Source of the DNA: JAFDYH01 sp049840875
GTDB taxonomy: Bacteria > Bacteroidota > Bacteroidia > Chitinophagales > Chitinophagaceae
DNA: 64,000 nucleotides
Direction: 5' to 3'
Assembly: GCA_049840875.1 (NCBI GenBank)
Contig: JASGJE010000019.1
Location: forward strand, 62,001 to 126,000
In this document: positions 52,072-61,952 of the stretch, one piece after another
How positions within the stretch are numbered: position 1 is the first letter of the stretch
Layout of the letters: each line of letters opens with the position of its first letter
The notes under the pieces: model-generated
Databases searched by the model: none
The model's input: the letters and a program-made list of their open reading frames with translations, nothing else
Told to the model about the DNA's origin: nothing
Position numbers and translations under genes: made by a program

Positions 52072-53208
52072 TTGAAAAAAGTTGCAATAAAAAAAGCGAG
52101 ACGCAGTGTCTTTATGATCACTGCTATTATAACGACGTTAATTGTAAGTCAACCTGGCAAAGCGCAAAGCAATACTATTTCGCCCCTTCACCATTATCTT
52201 TATGTAGCTACGCCCGGCATTCGTGATTATCTTGGTTATGGTGGTTACGGTATACTGGTATTCGATATGGATCATGGGCATAAGTTTGTAAAGCGAATCA
52301 AAACAAATGGATTGCATCCGGATGGTACGCCTTCGAATGTAAAAGGAGTAGCAGTAAGTATTCCGCTGAATAGTATTTATGTCAGCACATTGGAATCATT
52401 GCAACGGATCGATTTAACCACAGAAAAAATTATCTGGGAAAAACAATTCGATAAAGGTTGTGATCGCATGTCTATATCACCAGATGGAAAGACGATGTAC
52501 CTACCTTCATTGGAAAAAGATACCTGGAGCGTAGTGGATTGTGAAAGCGGCAGTATCATTAAAACGATTCCCGGTTTCGTTCGTTCACACAATACATTGT
52601 ATGGCCCTTCGGGCAAATCAGTTTATCTCGATGATATCGGGAATCCCTGGATTTATGTGGCAGATACCAAAACAAACGAAGTAGTGCACAAGACAGGACC
52701 ATTTTCCAACTTTGTTCGGCCATTCACCATTAACTCAAAGGAAACGAAGGTGTATGTTACCGTTGATAGTTTGTTAGGTTTTGAAGTAGGCGATTTACAC
52801 GCCGATACGGTAACGGATCATATCGAAGTGGAAGGATGGACAACAGGTACGGTGCGCAGGCATGGTAATCCAAGTCATGGTATCGGTCTTACACCAGATG
52901 AAAAAGAAATCTGGTTGTGCGATGGATTCAATATGCGAATGCATGTATTTAGCGCTATAGCGCCTTATCAGCAGTTAACAACGATCCCGCTTCGTGATAT
53001 GCCAGGATGGATTACTTTCAGTGTGGATGGAAAATATGCATATCCTTCCAGCGGTGAAGTAATAGATGTAAAAACAAGAAAGATAATTGCTGTGCTGGAA
53101 GATGATCAGCATAACAATGTGAGCAGCGAAAAGATGGTAGAAATAGATTTTATCGGAAAGAAAGCTGTTAACGCGGGTAACCAGTTTGGAATAGGAAGAA
53201 AAAAATAG
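52072..53208 (+). CDS. Exported YncE-like beta-propeller protein
   Basis: A 378-residue protein from TTG 52072, with a signal peptide (VFMITAIITTLIVSQPGKAQ). The body has repeated blades of the YVTN/YncE type: YVATPGIRDYLGYGGYGILVFDMD, IPLNSIYVSTLESLQRIDLTTEKIIW, ISPDGKTMYLPSLEKDTWSVVDCESGSII, PDEKEIWLCDGFNMRMHVF, FSVDGKYAYPSSGEVIDVKTRKII. Such proteins are periplasmic or surface bound and often bind DNA, cofactors or ligands; the specific role is unknown. An upstream in-frame ATG was not found, so the TTG start is accepted. Confidence 0.78.
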   Translation: MKKVAIKKARRSVFMITAIITTLIVSQPGKAQSNTISPLHHYLYVATPGIRDYLGYGGYGILVFDMDHGHKFVKRIKTNGLHPDGTPSNVKGVAVSIPLNSIYVSTLESLQRIDLTTEKIIWEKQFDKGCDRMSISPDGKTMYLPSLEKDTWSVVDCESGSIIKTIPGFVRSHNTLYGPSGKSVYLDDIGNPWIYVADTKTNEVVHKTGPFSNFVRPFTINSKETKVYVTVDSLLGFEVGDLHADTVTDHIEVEGWTTGTVRRHGNPSHGIGLTPDEKEIWLCDGFNMRMHVFSAIAPYQQLTTIPLRDMPGWITFSVDGKYAYPSSGEVIDVKTRKIIAVLEDDQHNNVSSEKMVEIDFIGKKAVNAGNQFGIGRKK

Positions 53209-53261
53209 AGATTGATTCAGTGTAAACTTTCCTGTAAAAAGAATTGCTATAACGATAAGAT

Positions 53262-53642
53262 ATGAAATCACTCCGCAAAAAGCCAACCAGCATCGAAGAA
53301 TATATCGAAGCAGCGCCTGAAGAAACGAGGGCAAAACTCATGCAGATGCATGCATGTATCCGTGCTGCTGCGCCCGGCGCCACCGAAGGATTGAAATGGA
53401 GCATGCCTTCGTATTCGTACAAACGTATTCTCGTAACATTTGCAGTTTTCAAAAAACATATTGGCTTTTACCCAACGCCTTCTGCCGTAAAAGCATTTGA
53501 GAAACTGTTGACGAAATATGCTACTGCGAAAGGATCGATTCAATTTCCATTGGATAAAAAACTTCCTCTTACACTGATCAGTAAAATCGTTAAATATCGT
53601 GTTTGGGAAAGTCAGCAGGTCGATGCTAAATGGAAGGGATGA
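53262..53642 (+). CDS. DUF1801 family protein
   Basis: A 126-residue protein of the DUF1801 (YdhG-like) family. Family pattern seen: SIEEYIEAAPEETRAKLMQMHACIRAAAPGATEGLKWSMPSYSYKRILVTFAVFKKHIGFYPTPSAVKAFEKLLTKYATAKGSIQFPLDKKLPLTLISKIVKYRV. Function is unknown; an iron-binding or chaperone role has been suggested for relatives. It ends only 21 bases from the convergent DUF2200 gene. Confidence 0.87.
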   Translation: MKSLRKKPTSIEEYIEAAPEETRAKLMQMHACIRAAAPGATEGLKWSMPSYSYKRILVTFAVFKKHIGFYPTPSAVKAFEKLLTKYATAKGSIQFPLDKKLPLTLISKIVKYRVWESQQVDAKWKG

Positions 53643-53663
53643 TTTTAACTTAGTCGGACTATC

Positions 53664-54014
53664 TTACTTTCTCAAGATCTTTTCCATCGTTTTTCCTTTT
53701 GCCAGTTCATCTACCAGTTTATCCATGTAGCGGATCTTTTGCATGAGCTTATCTTCTATTTCTTCTATGCGGTAACCACAGATCATACCGGTAATTTTTG
53801 TGGCATTTGGATGGAGTAGTGGCGCCTGCTCAAAAAATTCCTGCATACTTTTTTTTTGATCGATCTGTTCCTGTAATGTCTTTTTCGTATAGCCCGTAAG
53901 CCAGCAGATAACAGTATCTACTTCTTCTTTGCTGCGCCCTTTTTTTTCTGCTTTTTGGATATACAGTGGATAAACACCGGCAAAGGACATTTTATAAACT
54001 CTTTCGTTGTTCAT
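53664..54014 (-). CDS. DUF2200 family protein
   Basis: A 116-residue cytoplasmic protein matching DUF2200: RVYKMSFAGVYPLYIQKAEKKGRSKEEVDTVICWLTGYTKKTLQEQI, then FFEQAPLLHPNATKITGMICGYRIEEIEDKLMQKIRYMDKLVDELAKGKTMEKILR. The short helical protein has no known activity. Leftward, convergent with DUF1801. Confidence 0.88.
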   Translation of the reverse strand: MNNERVYKMSFAGVYPLYIQKAEKKGRSKEEVDTVICWLTGYTKKTLQEQIDQKKSMQEFFEQAPLLHPNATKITGMICGYRIEEIEDKLMQKIRYMDKLVDELAKGKTMEKILRK

Positions 54015-54105
54015 TGTGATGGGAGTTAGTTATCAAAGTTAGTTGCTCACGCCAACAAACAAGTCGGAAATTTTATGTGTTTTATTGCAAGCATGACTTC
54101 AATTG

Positions 54106-54495
54106 CTACTCATTCGGTCTTCCAAAAAACAAAACATATCCATCAGCATCTTCTATTTCAAAACCTTTTAAGTTATCACTATTAACCTGCAATGATTTGC
54201 GAAATGAAACAGCTTTAGCATTGTATTCTTCAAATAACTTCTCGGGCTCTGCGGTAGCAATATATGCATCCCATGCTGCCCATTCATGACGGGTATGATT
54301 GGGAACAGGCATTATCTCCGGAATAATTGCCTTCAGCATAATAGAAATATTATCCCGGCCAACAATGGCCCAATAAGGATCATCATCAGGTCCCGAATAC
54401 CGCAATTCAAACCCAAGCTTATTGACATAGTATGAAACCGAAGTTTCAAGATGTGCCACTATAAAAAAAGGCCAGATTTGCTGAAGGTTTGTCAT
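54106..54495 (-). CDS. VOC (glyoxalase/bleomycin-resistance) superfamily protein
   Basis: A 129-residue protein with the paired beta-alpha-beta-beta-beta VOC fold: IWPFFIVAHLETSVSYYVNKLGFELRYSG (first module, with His) and EYNAKAVSFRKSLQVNSDNLKGFEIEDADGYVLFFGRP (second module, with the closing E/F pattern). It may bind a metal or a hydrophobic ligand. Exact activity (glyoxalase, dioxygenase-like, drug binding) cannot be read from the sequence. Confidence 0.85.
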   Translation of the reverse strand: MTNLQQIWPFFIVAHLETSVSYYVNKLGFELRYSGPDDDPYWAIVGRDNISIMLKAIIPEIMPVPNHTRHEWAAWDAYIATAEPEKLFEEYNAKAVSFRKSLQVNSDNLKGFEIEDADGYVLFFGRPNE

Positions 54496-54564
54496 TACCT
54501 GGATTTTTTTAAAAAACTGTTTTCTGCATCAAACTTACCAACATCCCGGATGGAAATAAACAAG

Positions 54565-54930
54565 TCATGATATTTCTGCCTCTGCCTTAACCGAAATCGC
54601 AGTCCATATAGCGCCCAACAGATCAATCAACCCAATCAGCAGAATTTCTTTTGGCATTTGTCCGGCAGCAAATAATACTATTATGCCTGTAATGAATGTA
54701 AGACGCAAATAGATTGTGCCTTTAATAAAAGGCTTTAGATTATTTCTGCCACCAATAAAATAATATCCCGCCAGAATGATAACTAATAACCCGATCAATC
54801 GTCCCCAGCCCGAAGGTATTTCCGGTAGGTTGAGCATCGTATTGAATTTCATTGGTACGATGCAAAGAAGAATACCAATCAGTAGAATATAAAAGCCGAA
54901 ATAGAAGACTGATTTACCGGATTTCGTCAC
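54565..54930 (-). CDS. Small four-helix integral membrane protein
   Basis: A 121-residue protein from GTG 54930 with four hydrophobic helices (FYFGFYILLIGILLCIVPM, LIGLLVIILAGYYFI, IYLRLTFITGIIVLFAAG, ILLIGLIDLLGAIWTAISV). The GTG start is chosen because no ATG fits before the first helix. Similar small proteins of unknown function occur in Bacteroidota next to stress genes; here it follows the VOC gene's promoter end by 69 bases on the same strand. Confidence 0.7.
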   Translation of the reverse strand: MTKSGKSVFYFGFYILLIGILLCIVPMKFNTMLNLPEIPSGWGRLIGLLVIILAGYYFIGGRNNLKPFIKGTIYLRLTFITGIIVLFAAGQMPKEILLIGLIDLLGAIWTAISVKAEAEIS

Positions 54931-55177
54931 GCGGTGAATTTTTTTGTTGGGAGATATATTTTAGTGCTGTATGCCAATTTACGTTAATTATTGGTTGCGT
55001 GTCTCTCATTCTTTAATCATGACTTACTTGGTTATGCATTTGTCCGTAGAATTTTTAACCTGGAGCGATGTGCCAGGCACTCATTCATAATTTATAAATA
55101 TCCTGAACTAGTCGAACGAGGCGCTTTACAAAACCATCTTTTAAAAATCCCTACATTTAACCAGCAAAACCAATCGC

Positions 55178-57433
55178 ATGAAGAAATTTCTTTTGTATAT
55201 CGCCAGCCTCATTTTTCTTTTCACAACAGAGGCACAGCAACTGACCAAACAGGATTATGCCCGTGCCGTCAGTCTTCTCTGGTCAAACCTTTCCAATAAA
55301 AAGGTCTTCAACATCAATCCAACCTTCAACTGGTTTGCCGATAGTTCTGCAGTATCATTCTACACGCAAACCGCCGTAGGCAAAACATATAATAAGCTCG
55401 ATCTGAAAACAAAAAAGATACAACCGCTCTTTGATCAGGAACGGCTCGCCAAACTGTTAAGCGATTCATTGAAGAAAACATTCAAACCAACAGAGCTACC
55501 ATTTAATACGACAAAGAATATCGACGCAAACCATATTGAATTCACCATTGATGGAAAAGATTACACTCTCACATTACCCGCTTATACATTAGCAAGGAAA
55601 AAAGAAGAACAAGATAATTCTCTCGAAGAAAAATCACCCGATGGAAAATGGATTGCTTACAGCAAAGATTACAATATTTATATCAGGTCAACCAGTAGCG
55701 GTGAAGTAAAACAACTCAGTCACGATGGATTTAAAAATTATGAATACGGCAGTTGGTATGGTTGGGGAGAAATAATAGAAGGTGAAAATGGAGAACGTCC
55801 TCCGCATTTTGGCGCCAGTTGGTCGCCCGATTCAAAATGGATACAGACATATATCTGCGACTTCCGCAAAGGACAAAAGATGTACCTGCTCGACTGGAGT
55901 GTTGATACATTGTATAAAGCAAAATTGCTTTCATACTATCGTGGTTCGCCAGGTGATACCGATATGGTGTATATGACACCCGTGTACTTCAACACCGAAA
56001 CAGGAGAAGAAATCCGCAAAGATGAATTGAGAAACGTAAATGCGGCTTCATTTGAATGGGGCAAAAAAGGCGGCGCCGTTTCCTGGTATGAGAATCGCAT
56101 TCGGGGTTACCAGCAAACAGAATTATTCCGTTATGATCTCAACGCAAAACAAGAAGAGAAACTATATACAGAGAAAAGCACAACGAATATCGACAATTAC
56201 AATTCACAGCTCACAGAAAATGAAGACCAGTTAATCATCACATCTGAAAAAGACGGATGGAAGCAATTGTACCTCTTCACTGTAAAAGATAAATCGATCA
56301 AACCGATAACCAATGGCGCTTACTATGTGAATGATATTATAGCGGTAAATTATAAAACACAAACTATTTTCTTCACGGCATCAGGAAAAGAAGAAGGACG
56401 CAATCCTTATTACCAGCATTTCTATAAAATAAAAATAGACGGTAGTGGCTTAATGTTGCTGACACCGGAAAATGCAAATCATGATATCACATTGTCGCCT
56501 GATCAGAAATATTTCACCGATAATATTTCAACACTCGATCAGGCGCCGCATGCTGTACTACGCGACAGCCGCAATGGAAAAATAATAACAGAATTAACCA
56601 AAGCCGATATCAGCGCATTGATGGCGATGCATTATCATTTACCCGAAGCATTCAGTACTATAGGCCGTGATGGTGTAACAACGATCTATGGCGCTATCTG
56701 GAAGCCTTCAAATTTTGATTCAACAAAAAAATATCCCATTATCGATCAGACGTATACTGGCCCGCATACCTATATGTTCCCGAGAAATTTCTTTAGCGGC
56801 ATTGCACGATCCAACCAGGCATTGGCCGAGTTAGGATTTATCGTTGTAACGGTTGACGGATTGGGGACGGCTAACCGCTCTAAGGCCTTTCATAATGTGT
56901 CGTATAAAAATATGGGCAAGAATCTCCTGGATCATGTGATTGCAATCCGTGAATTGGGCAAACGTTATTCATGGATTGATACAAGCCGTGTCGGCATCTT
57001 TGGTCATTCAGCTGGTGGCTATGATGCGGGTCATGCCGTATTGGAGTTCCCCGATTTTTATAAGGTAGCTGTTGCCAGTTCCGGTGATCATGATTTCAGA
57101 ATGGAAAAAGACTGGTGGCCCGAAATGTATATGGGTTGGCCTGTAGACAGTACGTATAACCAGGTATCCAACATCACGATGGCGCCCAACCTGAAAGGTA
57201 AACTGTTACTCGTGCATGGCGGCATTGACGAAAACGTAAATCCTTCCGCCACCTTCAAACTCGCCGAAGCATTGGTAAAAGCCGATAAGGAATTTGATAT
57301 GCTGATACTTCCCAGCCAGCATCATGGCTATATGGGAAAGTACAATGACTATTTCACCAAAAAGAAATGGAATTATTTTGTTGAGAATTTATTGGGTGTA
57401 AAACCGATTTGGGATTTTTCGCTCAAACCCTGA
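55178..57433 (+). CDS. S9 family peptidase (dipeptidyl peptidase IV type)
   Basis: A 751-residue exported serine peptidase that removes N-terminal dipeptides (typically X-Pro). Signal peptide MKKFLLYIASLIFLFTTEAQ. Residues about 40-480 form the DPP-IV propeller (blocks SPDGKWIAYSKDYNIYIRSTSSGEVKQLSHDG, HFGASWSPDSKWIQTYICDFRKG, ANHDITLSPDQKYFTDNISTLDQ), and the C-terminal alpha/beta hydrolase carries the triad: Ser611 in GIFGHSAGGYDAG, Asp in LLVHGGIDENVNPS and His in LPSQHHGYMGKYNDYF. Length is normal. It is probably periplasmic and feeds peptide uptake. Single gene. Confidence 0.92.
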   Translation: MKKFLLYIASLIFLFTTEAQQLTKQDYARAVSLLWSNLSNKKVFNINPTFNWFADSSAVSFYTQTAVGKTYNKLDLKTKKIQPLFDQERLAKLLSDSLKKTFKPTELPFNTTKNIDANHIEFTIDGKDYTLTLPAYTLARKKEEQDNSLEEKSPDGKWIAYSKDYNIYIRSTSSGEVKQLSHDGFKNYEYGSWYGWGEIIEGENGERPPHFGASWSPDSKWIQTYICDFRKGQKMYLLDWSVDTLYKAKLLSYYRGSPGDTDMVYMTPVYFNTETGEEIRKDELRNVNAASFEWGKKGGAVSWYENRIRGYQQTELFRYDLNAKQEEKLYTEKSTTNIDNYNSQLTENEDQLIITSEKDGWKQLYLFTVKDKSIKPITNGAYYVNDIIAVNYKTQTIFFTASGKEEGRNPYYQHFYKIKIDGSGLMLLTPENANHDITLSPDQKYFTDNISTLDQAPHAVLRDSRNGKIITELTKADISALMAMHYHLPEAFSTIGRDGVTTIYGAIWKPSNFDSTKKYPIIDQTYTGPHTYMFPRNFFSGIARSNQALAELGFIVVTVDGLGTANRSKAFHNVSYKNMGKNLLDHVIAIRELGKRYSWIDTSRVGIFGHSAGGYDAGHAVLEFPDFYKVAVASSGDHDFRMEKDWWPEMYMGWPVDSTYNQVSNITMAPNLKGKLLLVHGGIDENVNPSATFKLAEALVKADKEFDMLILPSQHHGYMGKYNDYFTKKKWNYFVENLLGVKPIWDFSLKP

Positions 57434-57693
57434 GCTTGGCGGCGACTTTTAATCTTTGTTGCATATGGCCGGCAGATCGTCAGTACACTTGTATTGTAAT
57501 TCTGTTCGGCAATACGTTTATCACTGCACCCAATACTTATCATGAGTTCTCTCGAACTCTTTCACAATTTATTTTTCATTTAAAGAAAATCGCGTAGATT
57601 AGGTAGACCTTATAGTTTTTCTATACCCACCCCGTCTTCCCTTCCTCTTACCCTGCTTAATAGTTTTATTTTTTTACCATTAAACTTAGAATC

Positions 57694-58443
57694 ATGTTAC
57701 GTTATGCACCTTCACATTTGAAGACAATTTTACTGACTGCAACAATTCACACATTTATTATTACAGTGTGCTATTCGCAATCTTCAAAAGAAGATTCAAT
57801 TAAAGCAGTGATCCACGCAGAAACCGCAAGCTATTTTGCCAAGGATGCTGATGGCTGGCAGTCGGCATGGCAGCAGGACGCGAAGACAACCCGCACATTT
57901 GTTTCAAACAATAACTATGTAACCGCAACAGGATGGACCAATTTCGGTCCCGATATGGTGAAATATTTAAAGGATAATCCGAAACCAACAATGGTGAAGT
58001 TTACCGTAGAAAACCTTACTATCCGCGGTGATGAAAATATGGCCTGGGTTGAATACGACCAGGTATCTGCATATCCTCCGGATACTGCAGTGGATCATTC
58101 TCATGAGCAACGTGCAATGGTAAAAGAAAATGGAAAATGGTTGATCGCATCACAGGTTACCTACCTGAAAGACACGTACAATGCTACTGCACAGGCAGTG
58201 GAAGAAAATTTAAACACCAGTGGTTATAACCTGATAGCAATGGGAAAACTGCAAAACGCAATTGATGTATTTCTTTTAAACGTAAAACTGTTTCCAAAAT
58301 CATGGAATGCATTCGACAGTCTCGGTGAAGCTTATGCAAAAGCCGGAAACAAAAAATTAGCTATTGAAAATTATAAGAAGTCAATTGCATTAAATCCACA
58401 AAATGATGGCGGAAAAAAAGCGCTGGATACACTGATGAAATAA
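57694..58443 (+). CDS. Exported SnoaL/NTF2-like protein with C-terminal TPR repeats
   Basis: A 249-residue protein with a signal peptide (residues 10-29, ILLTATIHTFIITVCYSQ). Residues 35-155 have the cone-shaped NTF2/SnoaL-like fold pattern (EDSIKAVIHAETASYFAKDADGWQSAWQQDAKTTRTFVSNNNY...KFTVENLTIRGDENMAWVEYDQVSAYPP...RAMVKENGKWLIASQVTYL). Residues 165-245 are two TPR units (NLIAMGKLQNAIDVFLLNVKLFPKSWNAFDSLGEAYAKAGNKKLAIENYKKSIALNPQN). The combination is uncommon and suggests a ligand- or peptide-binding envelope protein. Function unknown. Confidence 0.78.
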   Translation: MLRYAPSHLKTILLTATIHTFIITVCYSQSSKEDSIKAVIHAETASYFAKDADGWQSAWQQDAKTTRTFVSNNNYVTATGWTNFGPDMVKYLKDNPKPTMVKFTVENLTIRGDENMAWVEYDQVSAYPPDTAVDHSHEQRAMVKENGKWLIASQVTYLKDTYNATAQAVEENLNTSGYNLIAMGKLQNAIDVFLLNVKLFPKSWNAFDSLGEAYAKAGNKKLAIENYKKSIALNPQNDGGKKALDTLMK

Positions 58444-58685
58444 AAGATGCTGACGTAGTGTTTCTGCCTTTTTCGTCTTCCCCGCAAAGCACGCTAATGT
58501 TTAGTGTTGCGAGGGAGATCGTGCGCATGCCTGAATACAAAACCTCTATCTGTAATTTCCTGAATTCGTTTGATGATGCGTTGTATCTGAATAAAAATGG
58601 AGGTACCAATAAAAAAGTACATCGCATCACTTATTTTTTCATTACAGGAGTTATACTTTTATCTCGCTATCGTCGTTGTTTAATT

Positions 58686-59201
58686 ATGCCATTAAAAACC
58701 TTATCTGTTACTGTTCTTTTCCTCTTCATTCTGAATCATTCTTCTGCAGCCCAGAAACCCAAAAGACCGGAGATGCAGGTAAATGCAGGTTTCGATGTTG
58801 CGTCTTATTATACTGAGCCGCTTGTTGGTTTCGGAACTCATTTAAAGTTTCTATGGCCGGTTGGTAAGAAAAACAATGCGATTGTTGGTACAGCCGGGTT
58901 TGACAAGTTGTTTGAGGATTTTCATTTCGATTCATACAGCTATACGTTTGCTGTTGCATCTGTGGGCTATAGAAAAAGTTTCAAATCATTCTTTGTGGAG
59001 TCCAAAGTAGGATTTGGCCCAAGCAAAGAAGGTGACAATGAATCATACTGCGGCGTTATTGGCATAGAGCCAGGTTTTCAGAAAGATAAATTCAGTTTTT
59101 CCCTGGATTATCGTTTTATTACAACGGAAGGTTTAGGTGATGGGAAACATTTTCATACCATTGCTTTCCGGGTTGGCTATAAAATTCTTGCGAGTAAATA
59201 A
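58686..59201 (+). CDS. Outer-membrane beta-barrel protein (small)
   Basis: A 171-residue exported protein from ATG 58686 (signal MPLKTLSVTVLFLFILNHSSAAQ). The longer open frame from 58458 has an unlikely N-terminus. The mature part has alternating hydrophobic strands with Gly/aromatic ends (QVNAGFDVASYYTEPLVGFGTHLKFLWPVG, FAVASVGYRKSFKSFFVESKVGFGPS, FSFSLDYRFITT, TIAFRVGYKIL), typical of eight-stranded barrels of OmpW/OprF type. Ends with an aromatic-hydrophobic pattern. Role unknown. Confidence 0.72.
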   Translation: MPLKTLSVTVLFLFILNHSSAAQKPKRPEMQVNAGFDVASYYTEPLVGFGTHLKFLWPVGKKNNAIVGTAGFDKLFEDFHFDSYSYTFAVASVGYRKSFKSFFVESKVGFGPSKEGDNESYCGVIGIEPGFQKDKFSFSLDYRFITTEGLGDGKHFHTIAFRVGYKILASK

Positions 59202-59410
59202 TAAAGGCATTTTTCCCTTTTTGATCTTTTTTAAAAAGCGTAAGTGTTTGGTGTTGCGAAATGCACTGATGCAGTAAAAAACAGCTGACCTGCAGATAGT
59301 CGCCTACGCCGCAATAACTTCTTAAATTTGTTTATCACACACTATCCTTCCTCGAAAACTGTCAATAGATAAAACTCCAGCGAAGCCTTCATTCAAAATC
59401 GTGAGATAAC

Positions 59411-61861
59411 ATGTTTACCAACTACGTAAAACTTGCACTGCGCAACCTTGTGCGTAATAAAGTGTATTCCTTTATCAATATTTGCGGGCTTGCATTAGGC
59501 GTTACCTGTTGTTTGCTGCTATCGTTGTACATCCGCGATGAAATGAGCTATGACAAACATCATAAACGGGCCGACGACTTATACCGCATCATTACCAATT
59601 TTCAATCAGGATCAGGTGTGGATAGAGTGGCATCCGTTTCTCCGCCCATTGCAATGGCTATAAAAAATGAAGTACCGGAAGTAGAAGCAGCGGTACGGAT
59701 TTTAAATCCCCCCGGTGTGAAGGAATATTTTACTACTGGTGAAAAAGAAAAGGCCCGCAGTCTTATTCGCTACAGGGATAAATTATTTTATGATAGCGAG
59801 GGTTTTATTGCAGACTCAACATTGTTCGACGTACTTACTTATGAGTTGAAGGAAGGGAATTCTGAAAAAGCGTTGGTCGAACCCAATTCAGTTGTTCTTT
59901 CTGCAAAACTGGCCAATAACATTTTTGGTGATGAACCGGCATTAAACAAAGTGATTACAATAAGCCAGGGTGGCCAGCCGGAAGATTATAAAGTAACGGG
60001 AGTATTTAATGAACAATATAACAGTCACATCAAGGCAAACTTTTTTACATCGATCAATAGCTCGGGATCGGTTGCAACTATTTTAAATGAAAATGAATGG
60101 GCCGGTCAGAATTTTGTTCCGTCATATCTCAAGCTTGTACACGGTCATAACAAAGATGCTGTTGAAAAAAAAATCAATGAAGTATTATTGCGACATGGCT
60201 CAGCTGCAATGAAAGCGGAGGGCATTCAGAAAACGTTAAGCCTTGAACCGGTAAAAGATATTTACCTGAAGTCGGATGTGGGGCAAAAACCAAGAATTAC
60301 TTATTTGTATATAGTTGGCGCTATTGCATTATTTATATTATTGATTGCCTGCATCAACTTTATGAACTTGTCTACAGCTAAGGCTAACAAACGCGCCGTT
60401 GAAATAGGCGTCCGTAAAACACTCGGTGCACATCGGTTAGCTCTTATCAAACAGATATTCGCCGATACGATGATCACCGTTGTAATAGCGATCATCATAA
60501 GTTTTATCCTTGTACAATTTGCTCTTCCGCTTTTTAATCAATTAACCGGTAAAAACATTTCACTCAATGGAGGAAATATCACGTTCTTCCTGTTTGCATC
60601 TCTTATGCTAATTGTAATTACAAGCCTGCTTGCGGGAAGTTATCCGGCATTCTATCTCACATCGTTTCATCCGGCAAGGGTGCTAAAAGGGAAATTTAAT
60701 CCCGGCGGTTCTGCGGGCAGATTACGGCAAACTCTCGTTGTGTTTCAATTTATGATTGCCATTGCGTTGATATGTAGTGTATTTATCATTACCCGCCAGG
60801 TAAATTTTATGATTGGAATAAACCCGGGCTTTGATGCGGATGCAAAAATTATATTGCCACTTCGTACCGATGAAGCGCATAAACAATACGAGGCATTGAA
60901 AGATGAGATTAGGCAAAGCAGCAGCGTCAGAGCTGTTTCAGGTTGCTCCTTCATTCCCGGTACTTCCATTTTCAGGGATATGAATTTTTATGCTGATGGA
61001 AAAAACAACAATACGACAATTGATATTACACGCAATGTGGTAGATGTCGGCTACCTTGAATTATTGAATATGAAATTGATTGCGGGAAGATCATTTACAG
61101 AAAGCCGCATATCGGATAGTAATCGAAAATTTATTTTAAACCGCACTGCCGTTTCCAAACTAGGATTTACACCTGAAAAAATCGTTGGTCAATTCCTGCA
61201 TTTTGACTGGCTTGGAAAAAGGTATGACTTCCAGGTTATCGGAGTGATGGAGGATTTTCATCAGAACTCGTTACATGAGGAGATTAAACCAACTTTGTTT
61301 GAAATGGAGAATAACAATAAACGATATGACTACGTGATTGCGTCAGTTGCTGGTACTGAATTTGAAAATACTATAAAGAAAATGCAGCGCATATGGAAAT
61401 CTATGATCCATGATACGCCGTTTGAGTATTCGTTCCTGGACCAGGTAATTCAAAAGCAATATGATGAAGACAGACGTGTTTCAAAAATCATTTCATGCTT
61501 TGGCATCATTGCCATGATCATTTGTGCGCTTGGCCTGTATGGTTTATCGTCTTTTATGGCAGAGCGAAGATTGAAGGAAATTGGAATCCGCAAAGTGCTG
61601 GGGGCAAGTGTGCGGCAGATTGTAATGATGATGTCCGCTGAATTTGCAAAATTAGTGCTGATTGCTTTTATGATTGCAGTGCCGGTTGCATACTATGGAA
61701 TGAACAAATGGCTCGAAGGATTTGCCTATAAAGTTTCACCAGGATGGTTTGTATTCGCCTTAGCAGGATTTGCAGCCTTTGCAATTGCTATGATCACTGT
61801 TAGTTTTGAATCTATCAAGTCAGCCATAAAAAACCCTGTTGATAGTTTGCGAAGTGAATGA
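59411..61861 (+). CDS. MacB/FtsX-type ABC transporter permease
   Basis: An 816-residue inner-membrane permease of the FtsX-like (MacB_PCD) family. It begins MFTNYVKLALRNLVRNKVYSFINICGLALGVTCCLLLSLYIRDEMSYDKHHKRADDLYRI (the family's N-terminal helix and PCD), has a middle cluster of three helices (about 300-450) with the FtsX motif RAVEIGVRKTLGAHRLALIKQIF, a second periplasmic domain, and a C-terminal repeat of the FtsX fold with MAERRLKEIGIRKVLGASVRQIVMMMSAEF. It is a double-FtsX type common in Bacteroidota. No ATPase partner is next to it. The exported substrate is unknown. Confidence 0.93.
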   Translation: MFTNYVKLALRNLVRNKVYSFINICGLALGVTCCLLLSLYIRDEMSYDKHHKRADDLYRIITNFQSGSGVDRVASVSPPIAMAIKNEVPEVEAAVRILNPPGVKEYFTTGEKEKARSLIRYRDKLFYDSEGFIADSTLFDVLTYELKEGNSEKALVEPNSVVLSAKLANNIFGDEPALNKVITISQGGQPEDYKVTGVFNEQYNSHIKANFFTSINSSGSVATILNENEWAGQNFVPSYLKLVHGHNKDAVEKKINEVLLRHGSAAMKAEGIQKTLSLEPVKDIYLKSDVGQKPRITYLYIVGAIALFILLIACINFMNLSTAKANKRAVEIGVRKTLGAHRLALIKQIFADTMITVVIAIIISFILVQFALPLFNQLTGKNISLNGGNITFFLFASLMLIVITSLLAGSYPAFYLTSFHPARVLKGKFNPGGSAGRLRQTLVVFQFMIAIALICSVFIITRQVNFMIGINPGFDADAKIILPLRTDEAHKQYEALKDEIRQSSSVRAVSGCSFIPGTSIFRDMNFYADGKNNNTTIDITRNVVDVGYLELLNMKLIAGRSFTESRISDSNRKFILNRTAVSKLGFTPEKIVGQFLHFDWLGKRYDFQVIGVMEDFHQNSLHEEIKPTLFEMENNNKRYDYVIASVAGTEFENTIKKMQRIWKSMIHDTPFEYSFLDQVIQKQYDEDRRVSKIISCFGIIAMIICALGLYGLSSFMAERRLKEIGIRKVLGASVRQIVMMMSAEFAKLVLIAFMIAVPVAYYGMNKWLEGFAYKVSPGWFVFALAGFAAFAIAMITVSFESIKSAIKNPVDSLRSE

Positions 61862-61891
61862 ATTATCGGCCTTCAGTAAAGCCTGTTAAAC

Positions 61892-61924
61892 GCTAAAGCC
61901 CGCCTTCGTCAGGCGGGCTTTAGC
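61892..61924. terminator. Strong terminator after the permease gene
   Basis: Perfect 13-bp stem GCTAAAGCCCGCC / GGCGGGCTTTAGC with loop TTCGTCA. It can act for both the permease gene and the convergent outer-membrane gene. Confidence 0.85.
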
Positions 61925-61952
61925 AACAGCGTAATTCGTTATTATTTATTTA

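Noticed and set aside
58458..58685. N-terminal extension of the small barrel protein from 58458
   Set aside because: A clear signal peptide begins at ATG 58686; the upstream part has no such signal and reads as spacer.
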